A stretch of 64,000 nt of DNA, from positions 1 to 64,000 of the forward strand of contig DJEL01000017.1 of NCBI GenBank assembly GCA_002432425.1. Direction: 5' to 3'. This stretch comes from Lachnospiraceae bacterium UBA5899 (lineage in GTDB: Bacteria; Bacillota; Clostridia; Lachnospirales; Lachnospiraceae). Position 1 is the first letter of the stretch. The number at the start of each line of letters is the position of its first letter. The notes under the pieces were generated by a model. That model did not search any database, was not told where the DNA came from, and saw nothing but the letters and a program-made list of their open reading frames with translations. Positions 33,184 through 41,447 of the stretch are shown here, piece after piece. A program made the translations under genes and the position numbers.

Positions 33184-34551
33184 ATGACCAAGGATTTAAC
33201 CAATGGAAATCCCATGAAACTGATACTGAATTTTGCGATTCCCCTGCTGTTCGGTTTTTTATTCCAGCAGTTTTACAATCTGGTGGACACCATGATCGTG
33301 GGCCGCTTTTTAGGCGTGGACGATTTGGCGGCCGTAGGTGCGACCGGTTCCATTAACTTCTTGGTCATAGGCTTCTGCATGGGTGTCTGCAACGGCTTTG
33401 CCATCCCCGTTTCCCATAAATTCGGCGCCCAGGATTATGTGGGCATGCGCAGATATGTGGCAAACTGCGTATGGCTGGGCATTATTTTTTCCGCGGTCAT
33501 GACCGTGGCAACAGCGGTGTTCTGCCGGGATATTTTAATCTGGATGAAAACGCCGGACAACATCATAGACGGTGCTTACACCTATATTTTTATTATATTC
33601 TTAGGCATTCCCACGGTTTATTTATATAATATTGTGGCAGGTGTTATCCGTGCCACCGGGGACAGCAAAACACCGGTCATCTTTCTGGTGCTTTCCTCCA
33701 TTATCAACATTGTGCTGGATCTGTACTTTATCATCAATTTGCACATGGGGGTGGCGGGAGCTGCCTGGGCCACCGTGATTGCCCAGGGTGTTTCCGGCAT
33801 GGCGTGCCTGATTTATATGGTGAAAAAATTTGAAATTCTGCGCATCCGTAAAGAAGAATGGGCTATGGACGGTCGTATGATGCTGTCTTTGTGCGGGATG
33901 GGCGTGCCTATGGGACTGCAGTATTCCATCACGGCAATCGGCAGTGTTATCCTGCAGACCGCAGCCAATACCTTGGGCTCAGCAGCGGTGGCAGCCATGA
34001 CGGCGGGCGGCAGAATTGTCAACTTTTTGGCTTGCCCTTATGATGCTATGGGCTCCACCATGGCAACCTACGGCGGACAGAATGTGGGTGCCGGAAAGTT
34101 AGAGCGTATCGGCAAGGGCTTAAAATCCTGCGTGATTTTGGGAGCTGTTTATTCTGCCATGGCACTCTTGATTGCCATGTTCCTCGGGGACACCCTGGCA
34201 ACCCTTTTCGTGGAAAAGGACGAGTTAAGCATCATCGGGGATGTGCACAAGTTCCTGCTTTTAAACACCCTGTTCTTCTTCCCGCTTGCACTGGTCAACA
34301 TTATCCGTTTCTTAATTCAGGGCATGGGCTTCCCGAAGTTTGCCATTTTAGCTGGTGTGTTTGAAATGGTGGCAAGGTCGATTGCAGGATTTGGACTGGT
34401 GCCTTTTATCGGTTTTACCGGCGTGTGTCTCGGCAGCCCCATCGCCTGGATAATGGCGGATATTTTCCTTATTCCGGCATATTTCCATGTAAGCAAGACC
34501 CTGCGAAAGCGGATGCCGCAAAAGGAAGAGCCGGTGAATGCAGCCGGCTGA
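33184..34551 (+). CDS. MATE-family efflux transporter
   Basis: The 455-residue protein has 12 predicted helices and standard MATE starts and loops: NFAIPLLFGFLFQQFYNLVD, TMIVGRFLGVDDLAAVGATG and, in the second half, GGRIVNFLACPYDAMGSTMA. It should export cationic drugs or metabolites with a sodium or proton gradient. It diverges from alanine racemase; AGGAAGG precedes its ATG. No partner gene is evident. Confidence 0.88.
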   Translation: MTKDLTNGNPMKLILNFAIPLLFGFLFQQFYNLVDTMIVGRFLGVDDLAAVGATGSINFLVIGFCMGVCNGFAIPVSHKFGAQDYVGMRRYVANCVWLGIIFSAVMTVATAVFCRDILIWMKTPDNIIDGAYTYIFIIFLGIPTVYLYNIVAGVIRATGDSKTPVIFLVLSSIINIVLDLYFIINLHMGVAGAAWATVIAQGVSGMACLIYMVKKFEILRIRKEEWAMDGRMMLSLCGMGVPMGLQYSITAIGSVILQTAANTLGSAAVAAMTAGGRIVNFLACPYDAMGSTMATYGGQNVGAGKLERIGKGLKSCVILGAVYSAMALLIAMFLGDTLATLFVEKDELSIIGDVHKFLLLNTLFFFPLALVNIIRFLIQGMGFPKFAILAGVFEMVARSIAGFGLVPFIGFTGVCLGSPIAWIMADIFLIPAYFHVSKTLRKRMPQKEEPVNAAG

Positions 34552-34997
34552 CAAAATCATGCATGAAAAACAGGTGAAAAACAGATGTAAAAAATAGGTA
34601 AAAGTGATTGACGAATTGAATTTTTTCTGATACATTTTTTATCAATGGAAAACGGTATAGATTATTAGAGGGATTCCAGGTAAATTTTCCACATTATTGA
34701 TAGAGCGAAAGCTTGTTTTGAAACATATCATATTTGCAAAACGATCAATAAGAGTAGTAAAAGTGAAATATTTGCTATATAGACTCTAATAATTAAGTAT
34801 CGAATGAAAATGCACAAACGAAATTCTTCCGGGCAGCCTTTGGGTGAGACGGGGGTATTTGGAATGAAGACGCAAATTTGCAAATGGGTATGCAGATTGC
34901 GTCTTTTTGTTATGTCTGAATGTTATGCCTAAAATGGTTATGCAAAAAAGCGGGAGACAAAAAGCGCAGGACTTCACGGGACGAGGAGAGTTGAGGA
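34552..34997 (+). promoter_or_regulatory. 446-bp AT-rich intergenic region, possible leader RNA before speA
   Basis: No gene is seen. The middle is AT-rich with possible -10 boxes. From about 34820 there is a GC-richer block (CCGGGCAGCCTTTGGGTGAG) leading into a strong terminator at 34868-34908, which lies 89 bp before the speA-like gene. A transcribed leader ending at a terminator suggests attenuation. I tried known riboswitch consensus motifs from memory (guanidine, c-di-GMP, THF) and found no match. Confidence 0.4.
34868..34908 (+). terminator. Rho-independent terminator upstream of the speA-like gene
   Basis: AGACGCAA (34868-34875) pairs with TTGCGTCT (34897-34904). An inner TGCA/TGCA pair extends the stem, and T runs to 34908. 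It could end a MATE read-through transcript or act as an attenuator for the polyamine operon. Confidence 0.8.
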
Positions 34998-36455
34998 ATG
35001 AATCAGAACAGAGCGCCTATTTATGAGGCATTGGAACAATTCCGGAAAAATAAGGTAGTGCCCTTTGATGTGCCGGGGCACAAGAGAGGCAGGGGCAACC
35101 CGGAGCTGGTGCAGTTATTGGGAAAACAGTGCGTGGAACTGGATGTGAATTCCATGAAGCCGCTTGACAATCTCTGTCATCCGATTTCCGTTATCAAGGA
35201 AGCGGAGGAGCTGGCGGCGGAGGCGTTCGGCGCATCCCATGCATTTTTAATGGTGGGAGGCACCACCTCAGCGGTACAGTCCATGGTGCTGACGGCATGC
35301 AAAAAAGGAGAAAAAATCATCCTGCCCCGCAATGTGCACCGGAGTGTGATTAACGCACTGGTTGTGAACGGCGCCACGCCGATTTACGTCAATCCCGATG
35401 TGGACAAAAAGCTGGGTATTGCGCTCGGAATGAAGATTTCCCAGGTGGAAAAAGCGATAGAGGACAACCCGGATGCGGTGGCAATTTTAGTGAATAATCC
35501 CACCTATTACGGTATCTGCTCCAACTTAAAAAAGATTGTGGAAATCGCCCATGCCCACAACATGCTGGTGCTGGTGGACGAAGCCCACGGAACCCATTTT
35601 TATTTTGGAGAAAACATGCCCATTACGGCAATGGCGGCGGGAGCGGACATGGCATCCGTCAGCATGCACAAGTCGGGAGGCAGCCTGACCCAGAGCTCGT
35701 TTCTTTTAACGGGGCCCAATGTCAGCGCCGGTTATGTGCGGCAGGTCATCAACCTGACCCAGACCACCAGTGCTTCCTACCTGCTTTTAGCAAGCCTCGA
35801 TATTTCCCGCAGAAATCTGGCGCTCCGCGGCAAAGAAGCCTTTGAAGAGGTGGAAAAAATTGCTGCCTATGCCCGGAATGAAATCAACAAAATAGACGGC
35901 TATTATGCCTACGGGGAAGAACTCATAAACGGCGACAGCATCTATGATTTTGATACCACGAAGCTGACGGTTTATACGCTGGACATCGGACTGGCGGGCA
36001 TCGAAGTATACGATAAACTCAGGGATGAATACGACATCCAGTTGGAACTCGGTGACATCGGCAACATTTTAGCCTATATTTCCATCGGCGACCGCATGAG
36101 GGAAACGGAGCGTCTGGTCAGTGCCCTGTATGACATCCGCCGCCGTTACAAAAAGGACAGAACCGGTCTGTTTGACCATGAATATATCAATCCTTCCGTG
36201 GTGATGACCCCTCAGGAAGCGTTCTATGCGGAAAAGGAAGAAATGATACCCATCCGGGAAACCAACGGCAGGATTTGTACGGAATTTGTGATGTGTTATC
36301 CGCCCGGCATCCCCATTCTGGCGCCCGGCGAACGCATTACGCAGGAAATCATCGACTATATTGTCTATGCAAAAGATAAAGGCTGCTCCATGACGGGACC
36401 GGAGGATGAGACCATTGAACGTCTCAACGTTATCCGGGAAGCCACGCTGTATTAG
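34998..36455 (+). CDS. speA: Orn/Lys/Arg decarboxylase family, probable arginine decarboxylase
   Basis: The 485-residue protein is the short, aspartate-aminotransferase-fold decarboxylase of Bacillus SpeA type. It has PFDVPGHKRGRG at the start, GGTTSAVQSMVLTACKKGEK, LVDEAHGTHFYF and the PLP lysine in SVSMHKSGGSLTQSS (Lys225, preceded by His224). Substrate could be arginine, ornithine or lysine. The agmatinase-type gene in the same operon favours arginine to agmatine. It starts the operon speA-speE-speB-CASDH-CASDC, each gene 2-60 bp apart or overlapping. Confidence 0.85.
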   Translation: MNQNRAPIYEALEQFRKNKVVPFDVPGHKRGRGNPELVQLLGKQCVELDVNSMKPLDNLCHPISVIKEAEELAAEAFGASHAFLMVGGTTSAVQSMVLTACKKGEKIILPRNVHRSVINALVVNGATPIYVNPDVDKKLGIALGMKISQVEKAIEDNPDAVAILVNNPTYYGICSNLKKIVEIAHAHNMLVLVDEAHGTHFYFGENMPITAMAAGADMASVSMHKSGGSLTQSSFLLTGPNVSAGYVRQVINLTQTTSASYLLLASLDISRRNLALRGKEAFEEVEKIAAYARNEINKIDGYYAYGEELINGDSIYDFDTTKLTVYTLDIGLAGIEVYDKLRDEYDIQLELGDIGNILAYISIGDRMRETERLVSALYDIRRRYKKDRTGLFDHEYINPSVVMTPQEAFYAEKEEMIPIRETNGRICTEFVMCYPPGIPILAPGERITQEIIDYIVYAKDKGCSMTGPEDETIERLNVIREATLY

Positions 36456-36467
36456 AGGAGGAGAAAA

Positions 36468-37331
36468 ATGGAATTCTGGTTTTCTGAATTACATACGCCG
36501 AATGTAAAATTTTCGGTGAAGGTGGATCGCCAGCTCTATTCGGAGGAAAACGAATACGTGCGGCTGGACATTTTTGACTCGCCGGAGCTGGGCAGGTTTC
36601 TCGCCATTGACGGCTATATCATTTTAACGGAACGGGACGAATTTATTTACCATGAAATGCTGACCCATATTCCCATGGCAGTGCACCCGGACCCGGAAAA
36701 AATTCTGGTGTTCGGTGCGGGAGACGGCGGCGTGGTGAGGGAGCTTTTAAAGTATCCCGATGTGAAAAAAATCGATATGGTGGAGGTAAACGAAGGCGTG
36801 GTGGAAGCCAGCAAGAAATATCTGCCGTTCACCGCATCGGGACTTACCGACCCGCGAGTGACCATTTATACGGAAAACTGCCTCCGCTACATCCGCCACA
36901 TTGAACAGGAATATGATGTGATTATTGTGGACTCCGCCGGTTTTTACGGACCGGGAGAAAGCCTGCTTTCCCGTGAATTTTACGGAAGCTGCTACAAGGC
37001 GCTGAAAGAGGACGGCATTATGGTGAACCAGCACCAAAGCCCTTTTTACGATGAGGACAGACTGGAAACCCAGAAGGCGCACAAGCGCATCGTGGAGAGC
37101 TTTCCCATCAGCCGCGTGTACCAGGCGCACATTCCGTCCTATCCTTCCGGCTACTGGCTGTTTGGATTTGCTTCCAAGAAGTACCACCCGGTGAAGGATT
37201 TGAAGACGAAGCACTGGAAAAACTTAGGCATCGAAACCCGTTATTACACCACAAACCTGCACAAGGGTTGCTTTGCCCTGCCGGCATATGTGGAACAGAT
37301 GCTTGAGGATGTGGAAAACATTCCCGATTAA
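36468..37331 (+). CDS. speE: Spermidine synthase-family aminopropyltransferase with altered substrate motif
   Basis: The 287-residue soluble protein is a SpeE fold: TERDEFIYHEMLTHIPMAVH, GAGDGGVVRELLKYPDV (GAGDG in place of GGGDG), PSYPSGYWLFGFASKKY. The motif DST[DE]P, whose acidic residue helps hold the amine substrate in putrescine enzymes, reads DSAGF. This suggests a different acceptor, for instance agmatine. Position between arginine decarboxylase and agmatinase genes supports that. It requires decarboxylated SAM, which the speD at 10 kb could supply. AGGAGG precedes the start. Confidence 0.85.
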   Translation: MEFWFSELHTPNVKFSVKVDRQLYSEENEYVRLDIFDSPELGRFLAIDGYIILTERDEFIYHEMLTHIPMAVHPDPEKILVFGAGDGGVVRELLKYPDVKKIDMVEVNEGVVEASKKYLPFTASGLTDPRVTIYTENCLRYIRHIEQEYDVIIVDSAGFYGPGESLLSREFYGSCYKALKEDGIMVNQHQSPFYDEDRLETQKAHKRIVESFPISRVYQAHIPSYPSGYWLFGFASKKYHPVKDLKTKHWKNLGIETRYYTTNLHKGCFALPAYVEQMLEDVENIPD

Positions 37332-37386
37332 ACAGGACACAGTGGATTTCCGGCAAACGCCGCCGGAACCGGAAAAGGAGAATAAC

Positions 37387-38262
37387 ATGCTGCAACAGAA
37401 TATCGAAACTTTTATCGGCTGTGATGCGGAGTACGAAGAAGCGGAAATTGTCCTCTTCGGAGTGCCCTTTGACTCCACCACATCTTACCGTCCGGGCACC
37501 CGCTTCGGAAGCAAGACAATACGAAGTGAGTCCTACGGACTGGAAACCTACAGCCCCTATCAGGACGAAGACCTGACGGATTACCGGGTGTTTGACAGCG
37601 GTGACATCGAGCTTTGCATGGGAAACAGTGAAAAAGCCCTGCAGGCAATTTCGGAGCGGACAGCCACGATTTTGGCGGACGGCAAGCTGCCGTTCATGAT
37701 AGGCGGGGAGCATCTGGTCACCCTCGGCGCATTCCGGGAAGTATATCAAAAATACCCGGACGTCTGCATTGTGCATTTTGATGCCCACACGGATTTGCGG
37801 GAGGATTATCTGGGAGAGCCCCTTTCACATGCCTGCGTTATCCGCAGATGCCATGACTACGTGGGAGACGGACGGATTTTCCAGTTCGGCATCCGTTCCG
37901 GTGACCGCAGCGAATTTGTCTGGGCAAGGGAAGGACACACGTTTTTGCATCCCTTCGACTTAAACAATCTGCAGGAGGCGGTGAAAAAAATCGGGGACAG
38001 ACCGGTGTATTTTACCATTGATTTGGATGTGCTGGATGTGTCCGTATTCCCGGGTACCGGCACCCCGGAGGCGGGAGGCGTCACGTTCATGGAGCTTTTG
38101 CAGGCAATAAGGGAAGTATGCGGCGGCCTGCACATTGTGGGCTGCGATGTAAACGAATTAAATCCCATGCTGGACAACAGCGGGGCTTCCACAGCGGTGG
38201 CATGCAAGGTGGTCAGGGAATTTCTGCTGGCACTGCTTAGTAAAAACAGAAAAGGAGAGTAA
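37387..38262 (+). CDS. speB: Agmatinase / ureohydrolase
   Basis: The 291-residue protein is a binuclear manganese ureohydrolase. Visible ligands: the His of GGEHLVTLG, HFDAHTDLRE and FTIDLDVLDV. It removes urea from agmatine to give putrescine, or from aminopropylagmatine to give spermidine. GAAAAGGAGA lies just upstream of ATG 37387; a longer frame from 37273 would overlap speE and is rejected. The order speA-speE-speB matches the enzymatic order of the aminopropylagmatine route known from Thermus. Which substrate is used here is inference. Confidence 0.9.
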   Translation: MLQQNIETFIGCDAEYEEAEIVLFGVPFDSTTSYRPGTRFGSKTIRSESYGLETYSPYQDEDLTDYRVFDSGDIELCMGNSEKALQAISERTATILADGKLPFMIGGEHLVTLGAFREVYQKYPDVCIVHFDAHTDLREDYLGEPLSHACVIRRCHDYVGDGRIFQFGIRSGDRSEFVWAREGHTFLHPFDLNNLQEAVKKIGDRPVYFTIDLDVLDVSVFPGTGTPEAGGVTFMELLQAIREVCGGLHIVGCDVNELNPMLDNSGASTAVACKVVREFLLALLSKNRKGE

Positions 38263-38264
38263 AA

Positions 38265-39524
38265 ATGGGTAAAGTTTTAGTAATCGGCTGCGGTGGCGTT
38301 GCGGGCGTCGCTATTCAGAAATGTGCACAGAATGACACGGTGTTTGACGAAATCGTCATCGCCTCCCGTACCGTAAGCAAGTGCGATGCGCTGGCGGAAA
38401 AATTAAAGGGAAAGACAAAAGCGGTTATCTCCACGGCGCAGGTGGATGCGGACAATGTGGAGGAGCTGGTGGCTCTGATTAACCGGGTGAAGCCCGATAT
38501 TGTGCTGAATTTAGCGCTTCCTTATCAGGATTTAACCATCATGGACGCCTGCCTGAAGACCGGCGTGGACTATGTGGACACCGCCAACTACGAAGCAGAG
38601 GATACCAATGACCCCGAATGGCGTAAAATTTACGAGGAACGCTGCAAGGAAAAAGGCTTTACGGCGTATTTTGACTATTCCTGGCAGTGGGCATACCGCA
38701 AGAAATTTGAAGAAGCGGGCATTACCGGTCTTTTGGGCACCGGCTTTGACCCCGGTGTAACCAGCGTATTTTCCGCTTATGCCTTAAAGCATTATTTTGA
38801 CGAAATCCACTACATCGACATTCTGGACTGCAACGGCGGCGACCACGGTTATCCCTTTGCCACCAACTTTAACCCGGAAATCAATCTTCGTGAGGTTTCC
38901 GCAAACGGTTCTTACTGGGAAAACGGCCACTGGGTGGAAACCGAACCCATGGAAATCAAGAGAGAGTACAATTTTGACGGCGTGGGAATGAAAGATATGT
39001 ATTTACTGCACCACGAAGAAATTGAGTCTTTGGCAGAAAATATTCCCGGCGTAAAGCGCATCCGTTTCTTTATGACCTTCGGACAGAGCTATCTTACCCA
39101 TATGAAGTGTCTGGAAAATGTGGGCATGCTGCGCACGAACCCGGTGATGTACGAAGGAAGGGAAATTGTTCCCATCCAGTTTTTGAAGGCGCTGCTGCCT
39201 GACCCGGCATCCTTAGGACCCCGTACCGTGGGAAAAACCAACATCGGCTGTATTTTTACCGGTGTGAAGGACGGCGTGGAGAAATCCATTTATATTTACA
39301 ATGTGTGCGACCATCAGGAATGTTACAAGGAAGTGGGCTCCCAGGCGATTTCCTATACCACCGGCGTGCCTGCCATGATTGGCACCATGATGGTGCTCAC
39401 GGGACAGTGGAAAAAGCCCGGTGTGTTCAATGTGGAAGAATTTGACCCAGACCCTTATATGGAAGCCCTGAACAAATGGGGACTTCCCTGGGTAGTGGAT
39501 GAAAATCCGGTGCTGGTACCATGA
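38265..39524 (+). CDS. Carboxyspermidine / carboxynorspermidine dehydrogenase (synthase)
   Basis: The 419-residue protein is of the saccharopine-dehydrogenase-like group. It has an N-terminal Rossmann fold (VLVIGCGGVAGVAIQKCAQN) with VDTANYEAEDTND and the GLLGTGFDPGVTSVFSAYAL segment typical of CASDH. It condenses putrescine with aspartate semialdehyde and reduces the imine to carboxyspermidine. The last four bases overlap the decarboxylase gene, giving the standard CASDH-CASDC pair. Confidence 0.9.
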   Translation: MGKVLVIGCGGVAGVAIQKCAQNDTVFDEIVIASRTVSKCDALAEKLKGKTKAVISTAQVDADNVEELVALINRVKPDIVLNLALPYQDLTIMDACLKTGVDYVDTANYEAEDTNDPEWRKIYEERCKEKGFTAYFDYSWQWAYRKKFEEAGITGLLGTGFDPGVTSVFSAYALKHYFDEIHYIDILDCNGGDHGYPFATNFNPEINLREVSANGSYWENGHWVETEPMEIKREYNFDGVGMKDMYLLHHEEIESLAENIPGVKRIRFFMTFGQSYLTHMKCLENVGMLRTNPVMYEGREIVPIQFLKALLPDPASLGPRTVGKTNIGCIFTGVKDGVEKSIYIYNVCDHQECYKEVGSQAISYTTGVPAMIGTMMVLTGQWKKPGVFNVEEFDPDPYMEALNKWGLPWVVDENPVLVP

Positions 39525-40756
39525 TGGGGGAATTACAGACTCCCTGCTATGTGATTGACATGGACAGGCTGAAAGAAAATCTGGAACTATTAAAGGGCGT
39601 GTCCGACCGGACAGGCTGCCGCATTCTTTTGGCGCAGAAAGCCTTCAGCGCCTACCGGACATACCCGCTTATCGGCGGCTATCTGGCAGGCGCCACCGCC
39701 AGCGGGCTTTACGAAGCAAAGCTCTGCAAAGAAGAGATGCCAGAGCACATGGAAAACCATATTTTTTCTCCGGCGTTTCAGGAAAAGGACTTTGCAGAAA
39801 TCTGTGAAATCTGCGACCACATTGTGTTTAACTCGGTAAAGCAGTTGAAAAAATTCGGAGAGCGGGCAAAGATGGCGGGACTGCAGGTGGGACTTCGCAT
39901 CAACCCGGAGAAATCCACCCAGGAAGGGCATGCCATTTATGACCCCTGCGCACCCGGCAGCCGTCTGGGTGTGACACTTGCCGAATGGCAGCAGGCGTAT
40001 GAACAGGAGCCGGAACTTTCTGAATTGCTCGATGGCTTTCATTTTCATACCCTTTGTGAGCAGAATGCGGATGCCCTGCTTGTGACACTGCAAGCGGTGG
40101 AAGAAAAATTCGGACCTTATTTTGCCGGTAAAAAATGGATAAATTTCGGAGGCGGTCATCATATTACCAGAGAGGACTATGATGTGCCGGCATTGGAGGG
40201 AGCCATACGGCATATGCAGGAAACATACGGTCTGCTGGTCTATCTGGAGCCTGGCGAAGCGGTGGCATTGAATGCCGGCTACCTGTATACGACCGTTCTG
40301 GAGATACAGGAGAAATCTGCCGCCAAAATGGCAGATACGGCACGGACCGCCGCCAAAACAGCAGATACGGCGCAGACCGCCGATAAATCCGGCGGGATGG
40401 ATGCAGGCAGAATGGACATCGTCATTTTGGACACCTCCGCCGCCTGCCATATGCCGGATGTGCTGGAAATGCCCTACCGCCCGCCTCTTAAGGAAAGCGG
40501 GGAAGAAGGCGAAAAGGCATTTACCTACCGCCTTGCGGGTCCGACCTGTTTAGCCGGGGATGTCATCGGCACCTATTCCTTTGACCGGAAGCTGCAGGAA
40601 GGCGACAGGCTTGTATTTGAGGACATGGCAATTTATTCCATGGTAAAGAACAATACCTTCAACGGAATGCCCCTGCCCTCTGTTTATTTGAAAGAGGGCG
40701 ACCGATATACTTTATGGAAATCCTTTACCTATGAAGATTTTAAAAGCCGGCTTTAA
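39521..40756 (+). CDS. nspC: Carboxynorspermidine / carboxyspermidine decarboxylase with repeat insert
   Basis: The 411-residue protein is a fold-III PLP decarboxylase. It has CRILLAQKAFSAYRTYPLI (PLP Lys40), FHFHTLCEQNAD, FGGGHHITREDYD, EPGEAVALNAGYL and, towards the end, LDTSAACHMPDVLEMPYRPP. It decarboxylates carboxyspermidine to spermidine. Residues 267-290 form an Ala/Thr/Asp-rich insert encoded by two 30-bp tandem repeats between YTTVLEIQEK and RMDIVILD. Because the insert lies between strands, the enzyme could still fold. ATG 39524 is a second possible start. Confidence 0.9.
   Translation: MMGELQTPCYVIDMDRLKENLELLKGVSDRTGCRILLAQKAFSAYRTYPLIGGYLAGATASGLYEAKLCKEEMPEHMENHIFSPAFQEKDFAEICEICDHIVFNSVKQLKKFGERAKMAGLQVGLRINPEKSTQEGHAIYDPCAPGSRLGVTLAEWQQAYEQEPELSELLDGFHFHTLCEQNADALLVTLQAVEEKFGPYFAGKKWINFGGGHHITREDYDVPALEGAIRHMQETYGLLVYLEPGEAVALNAGYLYTTVLEIQEKSAAKMADTARTAAKTADTAQTADKSGGMDAGRMDIVILDTSAACHMPDVLEMPYRPPLKESGEEGEKAFTYRLAGPTCLAGDVIGTYSFDRKLQEGDRLVFEDMAIYSMVKNNTFNGMPLPSVYLKEGDRYTLWKSFTYEDFKSRL
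40319..40378 (+). repeat. Two 30-bp in-frame tandem repeats inside nspC
   Basis: Units 40319-40348 and 40349-40378 match at 26 of 30 bases and encode AAKMADTART and AAKTADTAQT. A partial third unit (GCCGATAAATCC) follows at 40379-40390. The unit is a multiple of three, so copy-number change would preserve the reading frame. Confidence 0.92.
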
Positions 40757-40832
40757 CCGGCAAAAACGGGTATGGAAACAGGGACAAAAGAATTGGCAAA
40801 AAGTATCGGCAGATTGCAGAAAGGTTGAAAAT

Positions 40833-41447
40833 ATGGCAGAGAAAAAACTGGTGGCACTGACATTTGACGACGGTCCCTCCGTAGGCACTACGGATAAGGT
40901 GCTGGATGTCTTAAAAGAAAATGATATTGTGGCAAGCTTCTTTTTAATCGGACAGAAGATTACGGAGGAGTCGGCTTATCTGGTGAAACGTGCCCATGAC
41001 ATGGGCTGCACCATTGAAAATCACTCCAAGACCCACCCGGGCATGACGGGGCTTACGGACGAGGAGATTTTAGAGGAAATTTCCTATACAACAAATAAAA
41101 TAGAGGAAATCACGGGAGAAAAGCCCGCCTTTTTCCGCCCGCCTTATATCGACTATGACCAGAGACTGTTTGATTTGGTGGATTTGGGATTTATCTGCGG
41201 TTACGGCTGTGAGGACTGGCTGCCGGAAGTCAGTGCCGAAGAAAGAACCCGCCGTATTTTAGAACAGGCGCATCCCGGCTTTATCATTCTGGTGCACGAC
41301 ATGGAGGGCAATACCCAGACCGTCGAAGCCATCAAAAAAATTATCCCCGCCCTCAAAGGGCAGGGATATGAATTCGTCACCATCCGCGACCTGTTTGCCA
41401 AGAGCGGCAAGGTGCCGGAGAGAAATACCCTTTATATGGAAGTGTGA
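40833..41447 (+). CDS. Polysaccharide deacetylase (NodB family)
   Basis: The 204-residue protein carries the NodB carbohydrate esterase motifs: LTFDDGPS (the metal and catalytic aspartates), ENHSKTHPGM (two zinc histidines), RPPYIDYD and ILVHDMEG. There is no signal peptide in the version starting at 40833, so it is either cytosolic or uses the longer frame from 40731, which adds a basic but not hydrophobic start. It could deacetylate a glycan or a small amide; the association with polyamine genes (overlapping the end of nspC if extended) is notable. Confidence 0.8.
   Translation: MAEKKLVALTFDDGPSVGTTDKVLDVLKENDIVASFFLIGQKITEESAYLVKRAHDMGCTIENHSKTHPGMTGLTDEEILEEISYTTNKIEEITGEKPAFFRPPYIDYDQRLFDLVDLGFICGYGCEDWLPEVSAEERTRRILEQAHPGFIILVHDMEGNTQTVEAIKKIIPALKGQGYEFVTIRDLFAKSGKVPERNTLYMEV

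Noticed and set aside
34820..34908. Guanidine or c-di-GMP riboswitch before speA
   Set aside because: The conserved cores of these RNAs are not present as far as I can read.
39590..40450. Minus-strand open frame opposite nspC
   Set aside because: Complement of a clear PLP decarboxylase, without supporting start signals.
41432..41447. Overlap of the deacetylase and GH2 genes as a frameshift sign
   Set aside because: Both genes end normally; a 16-bp convergent overlap is common and both proteins are complete.
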